Assembly (NCBI RefSeq): GCF_003253565.1
Contig: NZ_QKUF01000002.1
Coordinates: 124,001-188,000, forward strand
Length of the DNA stretch: 64,000 bases
Direction of reading: 5' to 3'
From: Thermosporothrix hazakensis
GTDB lineage: Bacteria > Chloroflexota > Ktedonobacteria > Ktedonobacterales > Ktedonobacteraceae
The notes under the pieces: model-generated
Seen by the model: the letters and a program-made list of their open reading frames with translations, nothing else
Told to the model about the DNA's origin: nothing
Databases searched by the model: none
Shown here: positions 37,501 through 45,073 of the stretch, piece by piece
How positions within the stretch are numbered: position 1 is the first letter of the stretch
How the letters are laid out: every line of letters starts with the position of its first letter
Translations under genes and position numbers: made by a program

Positions 37501-37713
37501 GCCTTCAGGGTAGAGGCCAACGTCCAGGCACAGAGTCAATGGCGCTCCTTTGAGAAGGCGCGAAGCTGGCTCTTCGGCGGCGCAAATGTCGATGTCTTCC
37601 CTGGCCTGATGCTCGGGCTGGCAGGCTTCGGCATGCACTTCCTGCGGCTGGCCTATCCCGAGCGTGTTCCTTCACCGTTACTTCTGGATTCTCCGCAGTT
37701 AGAAAGGAAATAA
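34531..37713 (+). CDS. lanM: Class II lanthipeptide synthetase LanM
   Basis: The 1060-residue bifunctional enzyme dehydrates Ser/Thr and forms thioether rings. The N-terminal dehydratase (DUF4135) shows QSVTTVHVELEDGTPGTLLYKPR and the kinase-like GGSDIHLENLLVADGHAFICDGETIL. The C-terminal LanC-like cyclase begins about residue 700 (YNGSAGIALFLAYLD). Its zinc ligands are C924 (WCNG) and C970-H971 (CHG), and GFAHGASGIGWA is also present. Length matches CinM/DurM-type enzymes. In the cluster it should install the three rings of the cinnamycin fold: Cys1-Thr18, Ser4-Cys14 and Cys5-Thr11. It has AAGGAG upstream and is followed 6 nt later by the hydroxylase gene. Confidence 0.96.
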   Translation: MQGECAMFPLDIACRASNLTEREQLVTALTARYATPTCTLSAFDRWKIDSLAEKLAGYMEPQRKAELVALLSTYKRFELGLPALEEPAHALFVETHRAWLPTYQQALEIYDHASVQQRDPDIAYGRFARACEPFLHYLHRELASARHRANTLSGCEFFSSQLLDDLQLHLLGRFELPLAWAIETDAKVYCARSGINRTSTTADDYISYLNVTFSDRDAYHRFYLRFPTLGRWLAQITRFVLDNGCMLIERLTRDREALSACFSGTPIRRILSVQPGKSDYHNGGQSVTTVHVELEDGTPGTLLYKPRCVRSEVALAELQQHLATRGVIPFATYLTIARDGYGFAAMIPPHRNHVTSLEQAAQIYEETGGYLGLFHILGGSDIHLENLLVADGHAFICDGETILGVLPCGQEQPAGSLLDSVYKTGLLEWPRTDSTDMKLSGVAGGKPFQLPYAQPRISTQRLSLALSVSSEVGLHVDPTAANRVYFEGQLVEPEAFQESILRGFDRVHTWFQQHPEEATRVLTRLFADASVRFISWSTQIYMQLLLAASHPSCLMEPLEVDLIFASLRYHPRKWDHGGAMADREQASLWRLDIPIFTVRAQERTLVHDQQTPLPQPLELSPLEYATQRIKHLTPENRLRQRHYIRASLSTAEVQNPSFVASALDYARQIGEQLCMHLRPPTASAPWTSYRLTREGLAEVDISTELYNGSAGIALFLAYLDAIEPRPAFRAAAERALDHAITRRDPSQPGAFQGIGGLIYLLTHLAHLWQRPDLLVLATRLSRELATLIEQDRAFDVLGGTAGLIPVLIGLAQATTDEPLKLVQHCVRHLLQHAEHQGDTLSWPSPHPEEAKANLTGFAHGASGIGWALILAGCAIGQPEAIEAGRQAFAYEALHFDPEEQDWYDLRTRGITPNKKGLHFANAWCNGAAGIGLSRIACWSLLGDDHLLHEASLALAATLRNFHKLSNDTLCHGRSGNAELFLRFACLKQEPAFRVEANVQAQSQWRSFEKARSWLFGGANVDVFPGLMLGLAGFGMHFLRLAYPERVPSPLLLDSPQLERK

Positions 37714-37719
37714 GCAGCT

Positions 37720-38625
37720 ATGTCTATCCAAACCTGCACCACTTTTCTTCACGAGATCCTCTCTTCAACTGAGCTCAGGCAGCAAATGAAGGCAGTAACG
37801 GATACCAGAGAAATTATTGAGCTCGGGCGCAAATATGGCTACATCTTCGATATGCAGGACCTGATCGCCGCCTCATCCTCATTCAACCAGGAAAGCGCTC
37901 CACACCAGCCGCCACCCACCGAGCAGAAGCCCGCCTTCTATCACTATGAATATGATATGGAACAGATTCGGGGCTTCGAGGAGATCGTCAAAGAGCTGGA
38001 GAACCTGAAAATCAAGCCACCCACTGTTGATATGGAGCGCTACGAGCAGAGTTTCCGCACGGATGACTTTCAGTTTCTCTCCCTGTCGCCTGCGGACCCC
38101 GCTTTCGAGGGACGGTACAAAGAGATCATGCAAGCGCACTGGGAGCCTTCCGCCGAAGCGCACGAGTTTTCGCGCCGCGACTTCCATCTTGTCAATCTCG
38201 ATCAGCACATCAACCACCCGGGGTATGAAGCCTACCTGGAAGCCAAAACGCGCATGATCTCCCTGCTGGAAGCATTCTTCGGCTGCGAGATCCGCTTTTC
38301 GGGCAGTATGTGGTATCCGCCCTTTGCCTACCGCCTCTGGCATACGAACGAATCCCAGGCGGGTTGGCGCATGTACCTGATCGACTTTGACACGCCTTCC
38401 GGTGGCGGGCGTTCCTTCTTCCGCTACATGAATCCGGAAAACAAGGAGATTGTCACGCTGGAAGAGCGCCCGAAGATAGCCCGCTTCTTCAAAATTGAGC
38501 AGGCAAAGGAAAAGCTCTTCTGGCACTGTATTGCCAATGCCAGCATGCGAAACCGCTGGAGCTTTGGCTTCATCGTTCCTGATAACTGGCTTGAGCGCTT
38601 CCCACAGCAAGACAACCCGATCTGA
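37720..38625 (+). CDS. CinX/DurX-like aspartate hydroxylase with Nif11-like N-terminus
   Basis: The 301-residue protein is assigned as the 2-oxoglutarate/Fe(II) enzyme that hydroxylates Asp15 of the core, by its position directly after lanM and its candidate iron ligands H208 and E211 (LWHTNE) and H269 (FWHCIAN). R279 near the end (RNRWSFGF) could bind 2-oxoglutarate. The first 60 residues look like a Nif11 leader-peptide domain (STELRQQMKAVTDTREIIELGRKYGYIFDMQDLIAAS), followed by a Pro/Gln linker. This domain usually marks precursor leaders; here it may help dock the enzyme on substrate or LanM. I cannot tell whether characterised CinX proteins carry the same extension. Confidence 0.82.
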   Translation: MSIQTCTTFLHEILSSTELRQQMKAVTDTREIIELGRKYGYIFDMQDLIAASSSFNQESAPHQPPPTEQKPAFYHYEYDMEQIRGFEEIVKELENLKIKPPTVDMERYEQSFRTDDFQFLSLSPADPAFEGRYKEIMQAHWEPSAEAHEFSRRDFHLVNLDQHINHPGYEAYLEAKTRMISLLEAFFGCEIRFSGSMWYPPFAYRLWHTNESQAGWRMYLIDFDTPSGGGRSFFRYMNPENKEIVTLEERPKIARFFKIEQAKEKLFWHCIANASMRNRWSFGFIVPDNWLERFPQQDNPI

Positions 38626-38659
38626 TTCCTCTACCCGTTATCCAACCGCTTCCAACACG

Positions 38660-38696
38660 AAGGCAACATGGTTTCCTCAACCATGTTGCCTTTTAT
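38660..38696 (+). terminator. Bidirectional terminator between hydroxylase and lutC
   Basis: AAGGCAACATGGTT (38660-38673) and AACCATGTTGCCTT (38679-38692) form a perfect 14-bp stem with a 5-nt loop, followed by TTAT. It ends the lanthipeptide operon and overlaps the 3' end of the convergent lutC. Confidence 0.9.
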
Positions 38697-39333
38697 CATG
38701 CTGACTCACCACACAAACGATCAGGGTCCGCGGACCATGCACCCCTTCAACGCGGCAGAACTCAATATCACTGGTGGCAGAGGGGCCGGAAATAAAGGTG
38801 ATAGGCCGCATGGCATGCTCGGCCAACTTCGCGATGGCTTCGGGGACCAGCCCAACCACCTGACGCTCGAAGACCACACAGCAATGCAGGTCGGGAATCA
38901 GCGAGAGAGCCCGCCGCCCCTGTGTCTCGCCGGCATTCAGCACGATTGTGCCCGTTTGGGCAATCGCCAGCGCACAGCCTGTCATCACATTGGAGAACTC
39001 GTTCAGTTCGCGGGTGCTCAAAGGGGGCACATCTCGACGCACCTCCACGCCATCAGGCAGCCAGGAGCGCGGGAGATCTGCCGGTATCACCAGCCGTTTC
39101 ACATGAAAGCGTTGACAAACAGCCGTGACCTCCTGCGACAGATTATCCTCGGAGGTACGAATAACATGCGCCTTATAGTCGCGCAGACACGCTACGAACT
39201 CATTCAGGATGGTTTCGCGATCACGCTCGTCACGCTGCCGGTACGAGCGCTCGACTTCGGGCGGCTCCTCAATTGTGGCATTCGCCCACCAGATCCGGGT
39301 GAGCATTTTGTACTTCGCATTCTGCAAGGTCAT
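38677..39333 (-). CDS. lutC: Lactate utilisation protein LutC (LUD domain)
   Basis: The 218-residue LUD-domain protein is the third component of the LutABC L-lactate oxidising complex. The fold shows VKRLVIPADLPRSWLPDGVEVRRDVPP, then GCALAIAQTGTIVLNAGETQGRRALSLIPDLHCCVV, and ends ISGPSATSDIEFCRVEGVHGPRTLIVCVV, all typical of YkgG/LutC. Its ATG overlaps the lutB stop codon by 4 nt, indicating translational coupling. The stop codon lies in the loop of the shared terminator. Confidence 0.94.
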   Translation of the reverse strand: MTLQNAKYKMLTRIWWANATIEEPPEVERSYRQRDERDRETILNEFVACLRDYKAHVIRTSEDNLSQEVTAVCQRFHVKRLVIPADLPRSWLPDGVEVRRDVPPLSTRELNEFSNVMTGCALAIAQTGTIVLNAGETQGRRALSLIPDLHCCVVFERQVVGLVPEAIAKLAEHAMRPITFISGPSATSDIEFCRVEGVHGPRTLIVCVVSQHDKRQHG

Positions 39334-40748
39334 CGCTTCGCTCCTTTTTGGCGCTCACGCCACCACTCACGAAAGCTCTGGTTGGGGACGGGGTGCAGAT
39401 CGCGAGCTGCCGTCCAGCCTGCCAGCATGCCCGGCAAAGAGGTAATGGTCCCCTGATGGATAAAAGGAATCTGCCCCTGTCGCGCTAGCCGTTGCGCCTG
39501 CTCGTAGCGCCAGGGATCCGCGAAGATCTGGCCCATCACCCGCATCGCGGCCACCTCAGGATTGAGCAGCGATTCCTGACGCGTGACCTTGCTCCGCAGA
39601 TGAAGCAGCACTTCAGGGATATTGATGCGAACCGGACAGACTTCATAGCAGGCTCCGCACAGGCTCGACGCATAGGGAAGCGTCGCCGCGTGCTTCTCGC
39701 CCACCAGTTGCGGCGTGAGAATTGCCCCGATGGGCCCGGGATAGACCGACCCGTAGGCATGGCCACCAGTGCGCGCGTAGACGGGACAGAAGTTGAGGCA
39801 GGCGCTACAACGAATGCAGTGCAATGCCTGTCGCCCGATCGCGTCGGCAAGCACACGCGTGCGCCCGTTGTCGAGCAGCACCAGATGAAACGCCTGTGGT
39901 CCATCTCCCGGGGTGACACCCGTCCACATGCTGGTGTAAGGGTTCATTCTTTCGCCGGTCGCGCTACGCGGCAAGAGCTGGAGAAAGACCCCCAGATCCT
40001 CAAAGGTGGGAATAATCTTTTCAATACCCATCACCGTAATCAGCGTCTCAGGCAGCGTCAGGCACATGCGCCCGTTGCCCTCGCTCTCGACCACGCCGAT
40101 GGTTCCAGTCTCGGCAATGGCGAAATTCGCCCCGCTGATCGCCACGCGCACTGTAAGGAACAGTTCACGCAGATAGTGCCGGGACGCCTCCGCAAGCTGG
40201 CGGGGGTCATCCGAGAGTTCCTGCCCACGAGCAATGGTGTTCATGAACAGCTCCCGAATCTCCTGGCGGTTCTTGTGAATGGCAGGCACCACGATATGCG
40301 AGGGTGTGTCATGCGAGAGCTGGATAATAAGCTCGGCCAGATCGGTTTCAATCGCGTGAATGCCCGCCGCTGCGAGCGCCTTATTTAACTGGATCTCTTC
40401 GGTGGTCAGCGACTTGACCTTGAGCACCTGACTGACGCCGGTCTGCTCTACAAGCCGGGTCACAATACGGTTCGCTTCATCGGCATCGTGTGCCCAATGG
40501 ACGTGACCGCCCGCCCTCTGCACAGCCTCTTCAAGCTGCAACACATAGTCATCCAGGTGACGCATCACTCGTGCCTTGAGCGCCGCACCAGCCGCACGGA
40601 GTTCTTCCCAGTCGGGCAACTCGGAGACCACCGCATTGCGCTTCGCTCGAATCGTGGTCGTGGCATGCTCCAGATTGTGGCGAAGCTGGCTGTTGCTCAG
40701 CTCTTTGCGAGCCGCTTTCGGAAACATCGGCAGGGTCCGTGTCTTCAT
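39330..40748 (-). CDS. lutB: Lactate utilisation iron-sulfur protein LutB
   Basis: The 472-residue protein combines an N-terminal LUD domain (FAIAETGTIGVVESEGNGRMCLTLPETLITVMGIEKIIPTFEDL) with two [4Fe-4S] motifs, CIRCSACLNFCPV and CGACYEVCPV. It passes electrons from lactate oxidation toward the membrane chain. The start at 40748 overlaps the lutA stop by 4 nt; the longer frame to 40868 lies within lutA. The MKTRTLPMFPKAARKEL N-terminus matches the family. Confidence 0.95.
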   Translation of the reverse strand: MKTRTLPMFPKAARKELSNSQLRHNLEHATTTIRAKRNAVVSELPDWEELRAAGAALKARVMRHLDDYVLQLEEAVQRAGGHVHWAHDADEANRIVTRLVEQTGVSQVLKVKSLTTEEIQLNKALAAAGIHAIETDLAELIIQLSHDTPSHIVVPAIHKNRQEIRELFMNTIARGQELSDDPRQLAEASRHYLRELFLTVRVAISGANFAIAETGTIGVVESEGNGRMCLTLPETLITVMGIEKIIPTFEDLGVFLQLLPRSATGERMNPYTSMWTGVTPGDGPQAFHLVLLDNGRTRVLADAIGRQALHCIRCSACLNFCPVYARTGGHAYGSVYPGPIGAILTPQLVGEKHAATLPYASSLCGACYEVCPVRINIPEVLLHLRSKVTRQESLLNPEVAAMRVMGQIFADPWRYEQAQRLARQGQIPFIHQGTITSLPGMLAGWTAARDLHPVPNQSFREWWRERQKGAKR

Positions 40749-41488
40749 GATCGGGCCTCGCTTTCCGTCTGGACCAGTATCTCGGCAAGATGCATTGTCT
40801 TCACGCCTGCCCGGAGCCGGTGCAAACCGCCACCAATATGCATCAGACAGGAGGTGTCGCCAGCACAAAGCACCTCGGCTTCCGTGTCGAGCACATGTCG
40901 CATCTTATCGCCAAGCATCGCCATTGAGGTATCAGCATTCTTGATGGCAAAGGTGCCACCAAAGCCACAGCACTCATGTGAGTCGGGCAGCTCAACCAGA
41001 TTGATTCCCTTGACCGCCCGCAACAACTGCAATGGCGCGTCACCAACATGCAGGATGCGCAGGCTATGACAGGTGGGATGATAGGTCACGCGATGGGGAA
41101 AATACGCGCCGACATCCCGCACACCAAGCCGCTTGACCAGAAATTCCGAGAGCTCATACACGCGGGGTCGAAGCTCCTCGACAGCTTCACAGAGCCGTCC
41201 ATCACCAGATTTTCGGGCAACAACGGGATAATATTCGCGCACCATACCAACGCAGGAGGCGGAAGGGGCAACCACAATCTCCGCATCCCCGAACACCTGA
41301 ACAAAGCGACGAACCAGCGGGAGCGTCTCCCGTTGATAGCCTGTGTTGAAATGCATCTGACCGCAGCAGGTCTGCGCCTCTGAGAACTCGACAGTATGAC
41401 CGAGACGCTCAAGCAGACGCGTGGTAGCAATACCCACGTGAGGAAATAACGTATCATTAAAGCAGGTAATAAAGAGGGCAACTCGCAT
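40745..41488 (-). CDS. lutA: Lactate utilisation protein LutA (CCG domains)
   Basis: The 247-residue protein has the two Cys-rich CCG domains of heterodisulfide-reductase-like proteins: SEAQTCCGQMHFNTGY and LPDSHECCGFGGTFAIKNA, with single Cys residues before each. It begins MRVALFITCFNDTLFPHVGIATTRLLERLGHTVEF as expected. It is the first gene of lutABC and probably carries the catalytic Fe-S centre. No lactate permease or LutR regulator is adjacent. Confidence 0.95.
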   Translation of the reverse strand: MRVALFITCFNDTLFPHVGIATTRLLERLGHTVEFSEAQTCCGQMHFNTGYQRETLPLVRRFVQVFGDAEIVVAPSASCVGMVREYYPVVARKSGDGRLCEAVEELRPRVYELSEFLVKRLGVRDVGAYFPHRVTYHPTCHSLRILHVGDAPLQLLRAVKGINLVELPDSHECCGFGGTFAIKNADTSMAMLGDKMRHVLDTEAEVLCAGDTSCLMHIGGGLHRLRAGVKTMHLAEILVQTESEARS

Positions 41489-41588
41489 AAAGCATCCATC
41501 CTCTCACAGGCGGCGTTCTGATTTCCGATTTCTCTTTCTACTATACCGATTACAGAGAAATGCCCGGCCATCCTGTGGAGGTGGAAGA

Positions 41589-41612
41589 GAGAGCAGGGGC
41601 AGCCCTGCACTC
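41589..41612 (-). terminator. Candidate terminator after NDH-2
   Basis: GAG-GCAGGG and CCCTGC-CTC pair with one A-A mismatch and a 4-nt loop. On the minus strand a pyrimidine-rich TCTCTTCC follows. It is located 12 nt beyond the NDH-2 stop. Confidence 0.5.
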
Positions 41613-41623
41613 TTTTCAAGGTC

Positions 41624-43042
41624 TCAGGTCGTCTGCAACTCCAGCATCTTCTGATGGAGCGGTGTACCCGTCTGCAACCGAATCTGACCGGTTTCACGGC
41701 CCAGAATGGCGGAAAGCACCCAGTTCAGCGTGAGTTGCAGGCGCTTGGTCATCGAGGGAATCCGAAGCAAGTACACGAGGTGCCAGACAACCCAGGCGGG
41801 CAGTCCGGTCAGCGTCACATCGCCAATCCTTGCCACGCCAGTTTGACGACCGAGCAGCACCAGATGACCAAGCATCTTGAACTCATATGGCTCTGGCTGC
41901 CCGCCACGAATCACCGTCGCAATCGCCTTGCCAAGATAGTTCCCCTGATGCAGGGCAGCCTGTGCGGTTGCCGGAATCGGGTTTCCTGTGGCCGAGTCAT
42001 ACGCCCAGGCCGAATCTCCCAACACATAGACGTCTGGATGCGTGGGAATGCGCAGGTATTGATCGACAAAGACCGCGCCATTGTGCGCATGATGCACGGG
42101 CAATTCTTTCACCACGTGCGGGGCTGTCGTTCCGGCGGCCCAGAAGAGCGTATGTGATGGAATCGTGCCGTGAGACGTCTCGACCGTAGTCGCGGTCACT
42201 GCCTTGACCGATGTCCCGGTGTGGATCTCAATGCCCTCGCTCTCAAGCACCTGCCGCGTCTTCTGCGCGATCCCGGGGTTACTTGTGGGCAGAATCCGAT
42301 CCGCACGACCAGCCACAATCACCCGTACCGGATGATTCACCAGCCACGGATATTCTCTCGCGAGTCCACTGGTCACATAATCATGGATAATAGCTGCAAG
42401 CTCAACACCGGTATCACCCGCCCCACCAACCACAAACGTCAGGAAAGCCTGCTTCTCCTCTGGATCAGAGGTGCGATGTGCAGCCTCAATGCAGTCTATC
42501 AGCCGGTTGCGCAATTCCAGCGCATCGGCAGGGGTATGGAACGGGAATGCATATTCTTCCAGGCCCGGCAAATGCGGCATCGTGGTATGACTGCCCAGCG
42601 CGATGACCAGGATGTCATAGGAGCGCATGCCAGCCGAGGTGTGCACCCGCTTGTTCTCAAGATCAATCCCGACGACCTCAGCATGCAACACGTGGAAGTG
42701 CCGTCCTCGCTGGAAGGCCCGAATAGGGATCAGAATGTTGTCTGGATCTGCTCGCCCGCTGGCAACCGTCCAGAGAAGCGGCGTAAACAACATATCATTG
42801 TTTCGATCCACCACCAGGATGCTGACATTATCCGATGGTCCAAATTGCTGGTCGAGCTTCAAAGCGGTAGAGAGACCTCCGAAGCCAGCCCCCAGGATCA
42901 GGATACGCGTTCCTGACTGGTGATACGATTCCTCCGACTGGCTGACATGCGCCTCTTCTTCCCGCCTGTGCTGCCACCATTTTCGTCCGAGAAGCACGCC
43001 CCCTGCGGCGGCCAATCCCAACAACGCCATTCGTTTTCGCAT
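41624..43042 (-). CDS. Type II NADH dehydrogenase-like flavoprotein
   Basis: The 472-residue protein begins at 43042, where GGAAAGGAGG precedes the ATG. A short hydrophobic N-terminal helix (MALLGLAAAGGVLL) is followed by charged residues. The FAD motif is ILILGAGFGGLSTALKL, the NADH motif FVVGGAGDTGVELAAII, and the second flavin motif DVYVLGDSAWAYD. An amphipathic C-terminus (WHLVYLLRIPSMTKRLQLTLNWVL) suits membrane attachment. It should oxidise NADH and reduce quinone without pumping protons. The lactate genes lie just downstream but in a separate transcript. Confidence 0.92.
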   Translation of the reverse strand: MRKRMALLGLAAAGGVLLGRKWWQHRREEEAHVSQSEESYHQSGTRILILGAGFGGLSTALKLDQQFGPSDNVSILVVDRNNDMLFTPLLWTVASGRADPDNILIPIRAFQRGRHFHVLHAEVVGIDLENKRVHTSAGMRSYDILVIALGSHTTMPHLPGLEEYAFPFHTPADALELRNRLIDCIEAAHRTSDPEEKQAFLTFVVGGAGDTGVELAAIIHDYVTSGLAREYPWLVNHPVRVIVAGRADRILPTSNPGIAQKTRQVLESEGIEIHTGTSVKAVTATTVETSHGTIPSHTLFWAAGTTAPHVVKELPVHHAHNGAVFVDQYLRIPTHPDVYVLGDSAWAYDSATGNPIPATAQAALHQGNYLGKAIATVIRGGQPEPYEFKMLGHLVLLGRQTGVARIGDVTLTGLPAWVVWHLVYLLRIPSMTKRLQLTLNWVLSAILGRETGQIRLQTGTPLHQKMLELQTT

Positions 43043-43224
43043 GCGCTTCTCCTCCTTTCCCTGATTGCAAAACAGAGCAGAACCGGTCTGCCTTCTGGGT
43101 ATACACGATAGAAAGCCAACCCGGTGTAACAGCAAAGCCTGGCTTCTCTCGCCTACCTCACCCATATTGACAGCACATGCTACGCTGGATAACACATCCA
43201 TTTGCTGAAGGAGATCCTTTATCT

Positions 43225-43866
43225 ATGCGTCTTTTCCTTTCCTCGTTCCGGCTTGGCAGGCAACCAGAGCAACTGGCCCATCTGGTCAAAGAGAACAGGC
43301 GAGCGGCAATCATCCTGAACGCCTGTGACACGCTCACAGAAACAGACCGGCAGCTACGCCTGCAACAGGAGATGACAGCGCTTACCGAGCTTGGTCTGAC
43401 ACCGGTTGAGCTCGACCTGCGCCACTACTTCAACAAAACCGAGGAGCTTGCGGCCCTGCTTCCTGCTTTCGGTTTGATCTGGGTACGGGGAGGCAACTCG
43501 TTCGTATTGCGCCGAGCCATGCGTACCAGCGGCTTTGATACGCTCCTGCCCGATCTGCTACGACATGATGCACTTGCCTACGGGGGCTATAGCGCGGGTG
43601 CTGTTGTGCTGACCCCATCATTGCGGGGCGTGGAACTGGTTGATGATGTAGAAGCATGCCCCGCTGGCTACGCTCCTGAGCCGGTCTGGGAGGGGTTGAA
43701 CCTTGTTCCCTATGCGCTGGCTCCGCATTATCGCTCTGAGCATCCTGAGTCAGCAGCGGTCGAGCAACTGGTTCAATACTATATTGACCATCATATCTCT
43801 TTTAAAGCATTGCGGGACGGGGAGGTCATCCTGATAGATGGCGAGCAGGAAACGGTGCTCTCCTGA
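43225..43866 (+). CDS. Peptidase S51 family (dipeptidase E-like)
   Basis: The 213-residue cytoplasmic protein is a member of the S51 family (PepE/cyanophycinase clan). It shows AIILNACDT, IWVRGGNSFVLRRAM and the nucleophile motif YGGYSAGAVVLTPSL, then APHYRSEHPES with the His. PepE enzymes release N-terminal Asp from dipeptides. The start at 43225 has AAGGAG 12-13 nt upstream, slightly far; an alternative at 43177 adds 16 residues without family similarity. It is divergent from NDH-2. Confidence 0.88.
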   Translation: MRLFLSSFRLGRQPEQLAHLVKENRRAAIILNACDTLTETDRQLRLQQEMTALTELGLTPVELDLRHYFNKTEELAALLPAFGLIWVRGGNSFVLRRAMRTSGFDTLLPDLLRHDALAYGGYSAGAVVLTPSLRGVELVDDVEACPAGYAPEPVWEGLNLVPYALAPHYRSEHPESAAVEQLVQYYIDHHISFKALRDGEVILIDGEQETVLS

Positions 43867-43903
43867 GATTCGGGAGGCGGCCCTTGCACCAGGCCGCCAA
43901 TCC

Positions 43904-44305
43904 CTAGCCGCCAATCTGCTGGAGCATGGAGGGAAGATCTATCAGGCCACGATGCGAGACAATCTTTCCCGCCCGAAGCTTGAAGAAACGATAGCCCCCG
44001 ATCGCAAACGTCTTACCTGTCGCAGGAATGCCACGAAACGGCTCCCCCGTATGTGTGCCTTTCAGCGTCAGGCAGACGGCGACAGTATCCCCTTGCCCGA
44101 CGATCTCTTCAATAATGGTTTCATGATCAGGATAGGCCGCCTGCATCAGCGCAAGCGCACGTTCATGCCCCTCGCGGTTGCGCGGCTCATACGTGAAATC
44201 GTAATACGCGGGATCAAGAAAGTCGTCAAGCGCATCTGTCCGCTTGTTGTTCCAGACCTCGGTAAGAAAGCGCGTCACCACGGCACAGTTATCTGAAACG
44301 GTCAT
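43904..44305 (-). CDS. SnoaL-like ester cyclase / NTF2-fold protein
   Basis: The 133-residue protein has the SnoaL/NTF2-like cone fold pattern: VVTRFLTEVWNNKRTDALDDFLDPAYYDF, PDHETIIEEIVGQGDTVAVCLTLKGTHTGEPFRGIPATGKTFAIGGYRFFKLRAGKIVSHRGLIDLPSMLQQIG. Such proteins include polyketide cyclases and many enzymes of unknown substrate. It is divergent from a MarR regulator, and two 20-bp repeats lie between them, so it is probably that regulator's target. Confidence 0.88.
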   Translation of the reverse strand: MTVSDNCAVVTRFLTEVWNNKRTDALDDFLDPAYYDFTYEPRNREGHERALALMQAAYPDHETIIEEIVGQGDTVAVCLTLKGTHTGEPFRGIPATGKTFAIGGYRFFKLRAGKIVSHRGLIDLPSMLQQIGG

Positions 44306-44362
44306 CCGGTATCCTCCATCGTGTTCAAATCGTTCTTTCTCTATGAAAGCGTTTTCGCTCTC

Positions 44363-44431
44363 AAATAGTCAAGCAACCTGACTACCTCAAGGAGTATACT
44401 CTATACAGAGAAAATAGTCAAGCAACCTGAC
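44363..44431. repeat. Two identical 20-bp operator repeats (MarR sites)
   Basis: AAATAGTCAAGCAACCTGAC occurs at 44363-44382 and 44412-44431, 49 bp apart. The first is part of a 19-bp imperfect palindrome with TAGTCA/TGACTA arms; the second has one changed arm base. They lie between divergent snoaL-like and marR genes. Confidence 0.75.
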
Positions 44432-44459
44432 CATTACATGAGAAAAAGGAACGGAATTG

Positions 44460-44927
44460 ATGGAACCGACACCTACCTATGACCTGACCATCCTGCTCGG
44501 GCTCGGCTTCCGCAGCATCATTGACGCGCTGCACGAGCATCTGACAGCCCGGGGCTATGGTGACGTGCGCCCGGCGCATGGCTTTGCCTTTACCCGCCTG
44601 GCTCCGGCTGGCGCGACCGGAAACGAGCTCGCCGAATTCCTGGATATCACCAAGCAGGCAGCCAGCGAAATGATCGACTACCTTGAGCGGAGAGGCTATG
44701 TGGCACGGCAGCCGCACCCCCAGGACAGGCGCGGCAAGCTTGTCACCCTGACAGAACGAGGCTGGAGCTGCATTCGCGAGACTGAAGCATTTCTCTCGCA
44801 CCTGGAAAGGCAACTAACAGCAGAGCTTGGAGCCGAGCGGATGCACACCCTGCGCACAGATCTGCGTCACCTGGTCATGCTGGTCAATGGGGGCACGCTG
44901 CCCCAGAAGTTCCGCCCGACCTGGTAA
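44460..44927 (+). CDS. MarR-family transcriptional regulator
   Basis: The 155-residue winged-helix protein has the MarR pattern: HGFAFTRLAPAGATGNELAEFLDITKQAASEMIDYLERRGYVARQPHPQDRRGKLVTLTERGW, with the wing residues D-R-R-G-K, flanked by dimerisation helices. The ATG at 44460 is one base after a possible TTG and is preferred. Duplicate operators upstream suggest autorepression together with the SnoaL-like gene. Confidence 0.92.
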   Translation: MEPTPTYDLTILLGLGFRSIIDALHEHLTARGYGDVRPAHGFAFTRLAPAGATGNELAEFLDITKQAASEMIDYLERRGYVARQPHPQDRRGKLVTLTERGWSCIRETEAFLSHLERQLTAELGAERMHTLRTDLRHLVMLVNGGTLPQKFRPTW

Positions 44928-45073
44928 ATGAGCACCGTCGCGTCCGGATGCATCAGCACCCCTCCAGGGACGCCAGAAGTGCAGGAACTTGCATCCTCTC
45001 CCTTCAGGGGTTATACTCTTCTCATACATGTTGGGGAACAGTCGTTCATTTTTTTCAGGAATTTAGGAGACGA

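Noticed and set aside
33084-38700. Mobile-element borders around the lanthipeptide cluster.
   Set aside because: No transposase, integrase, tRNA or flanking direct repeats were found on either side.
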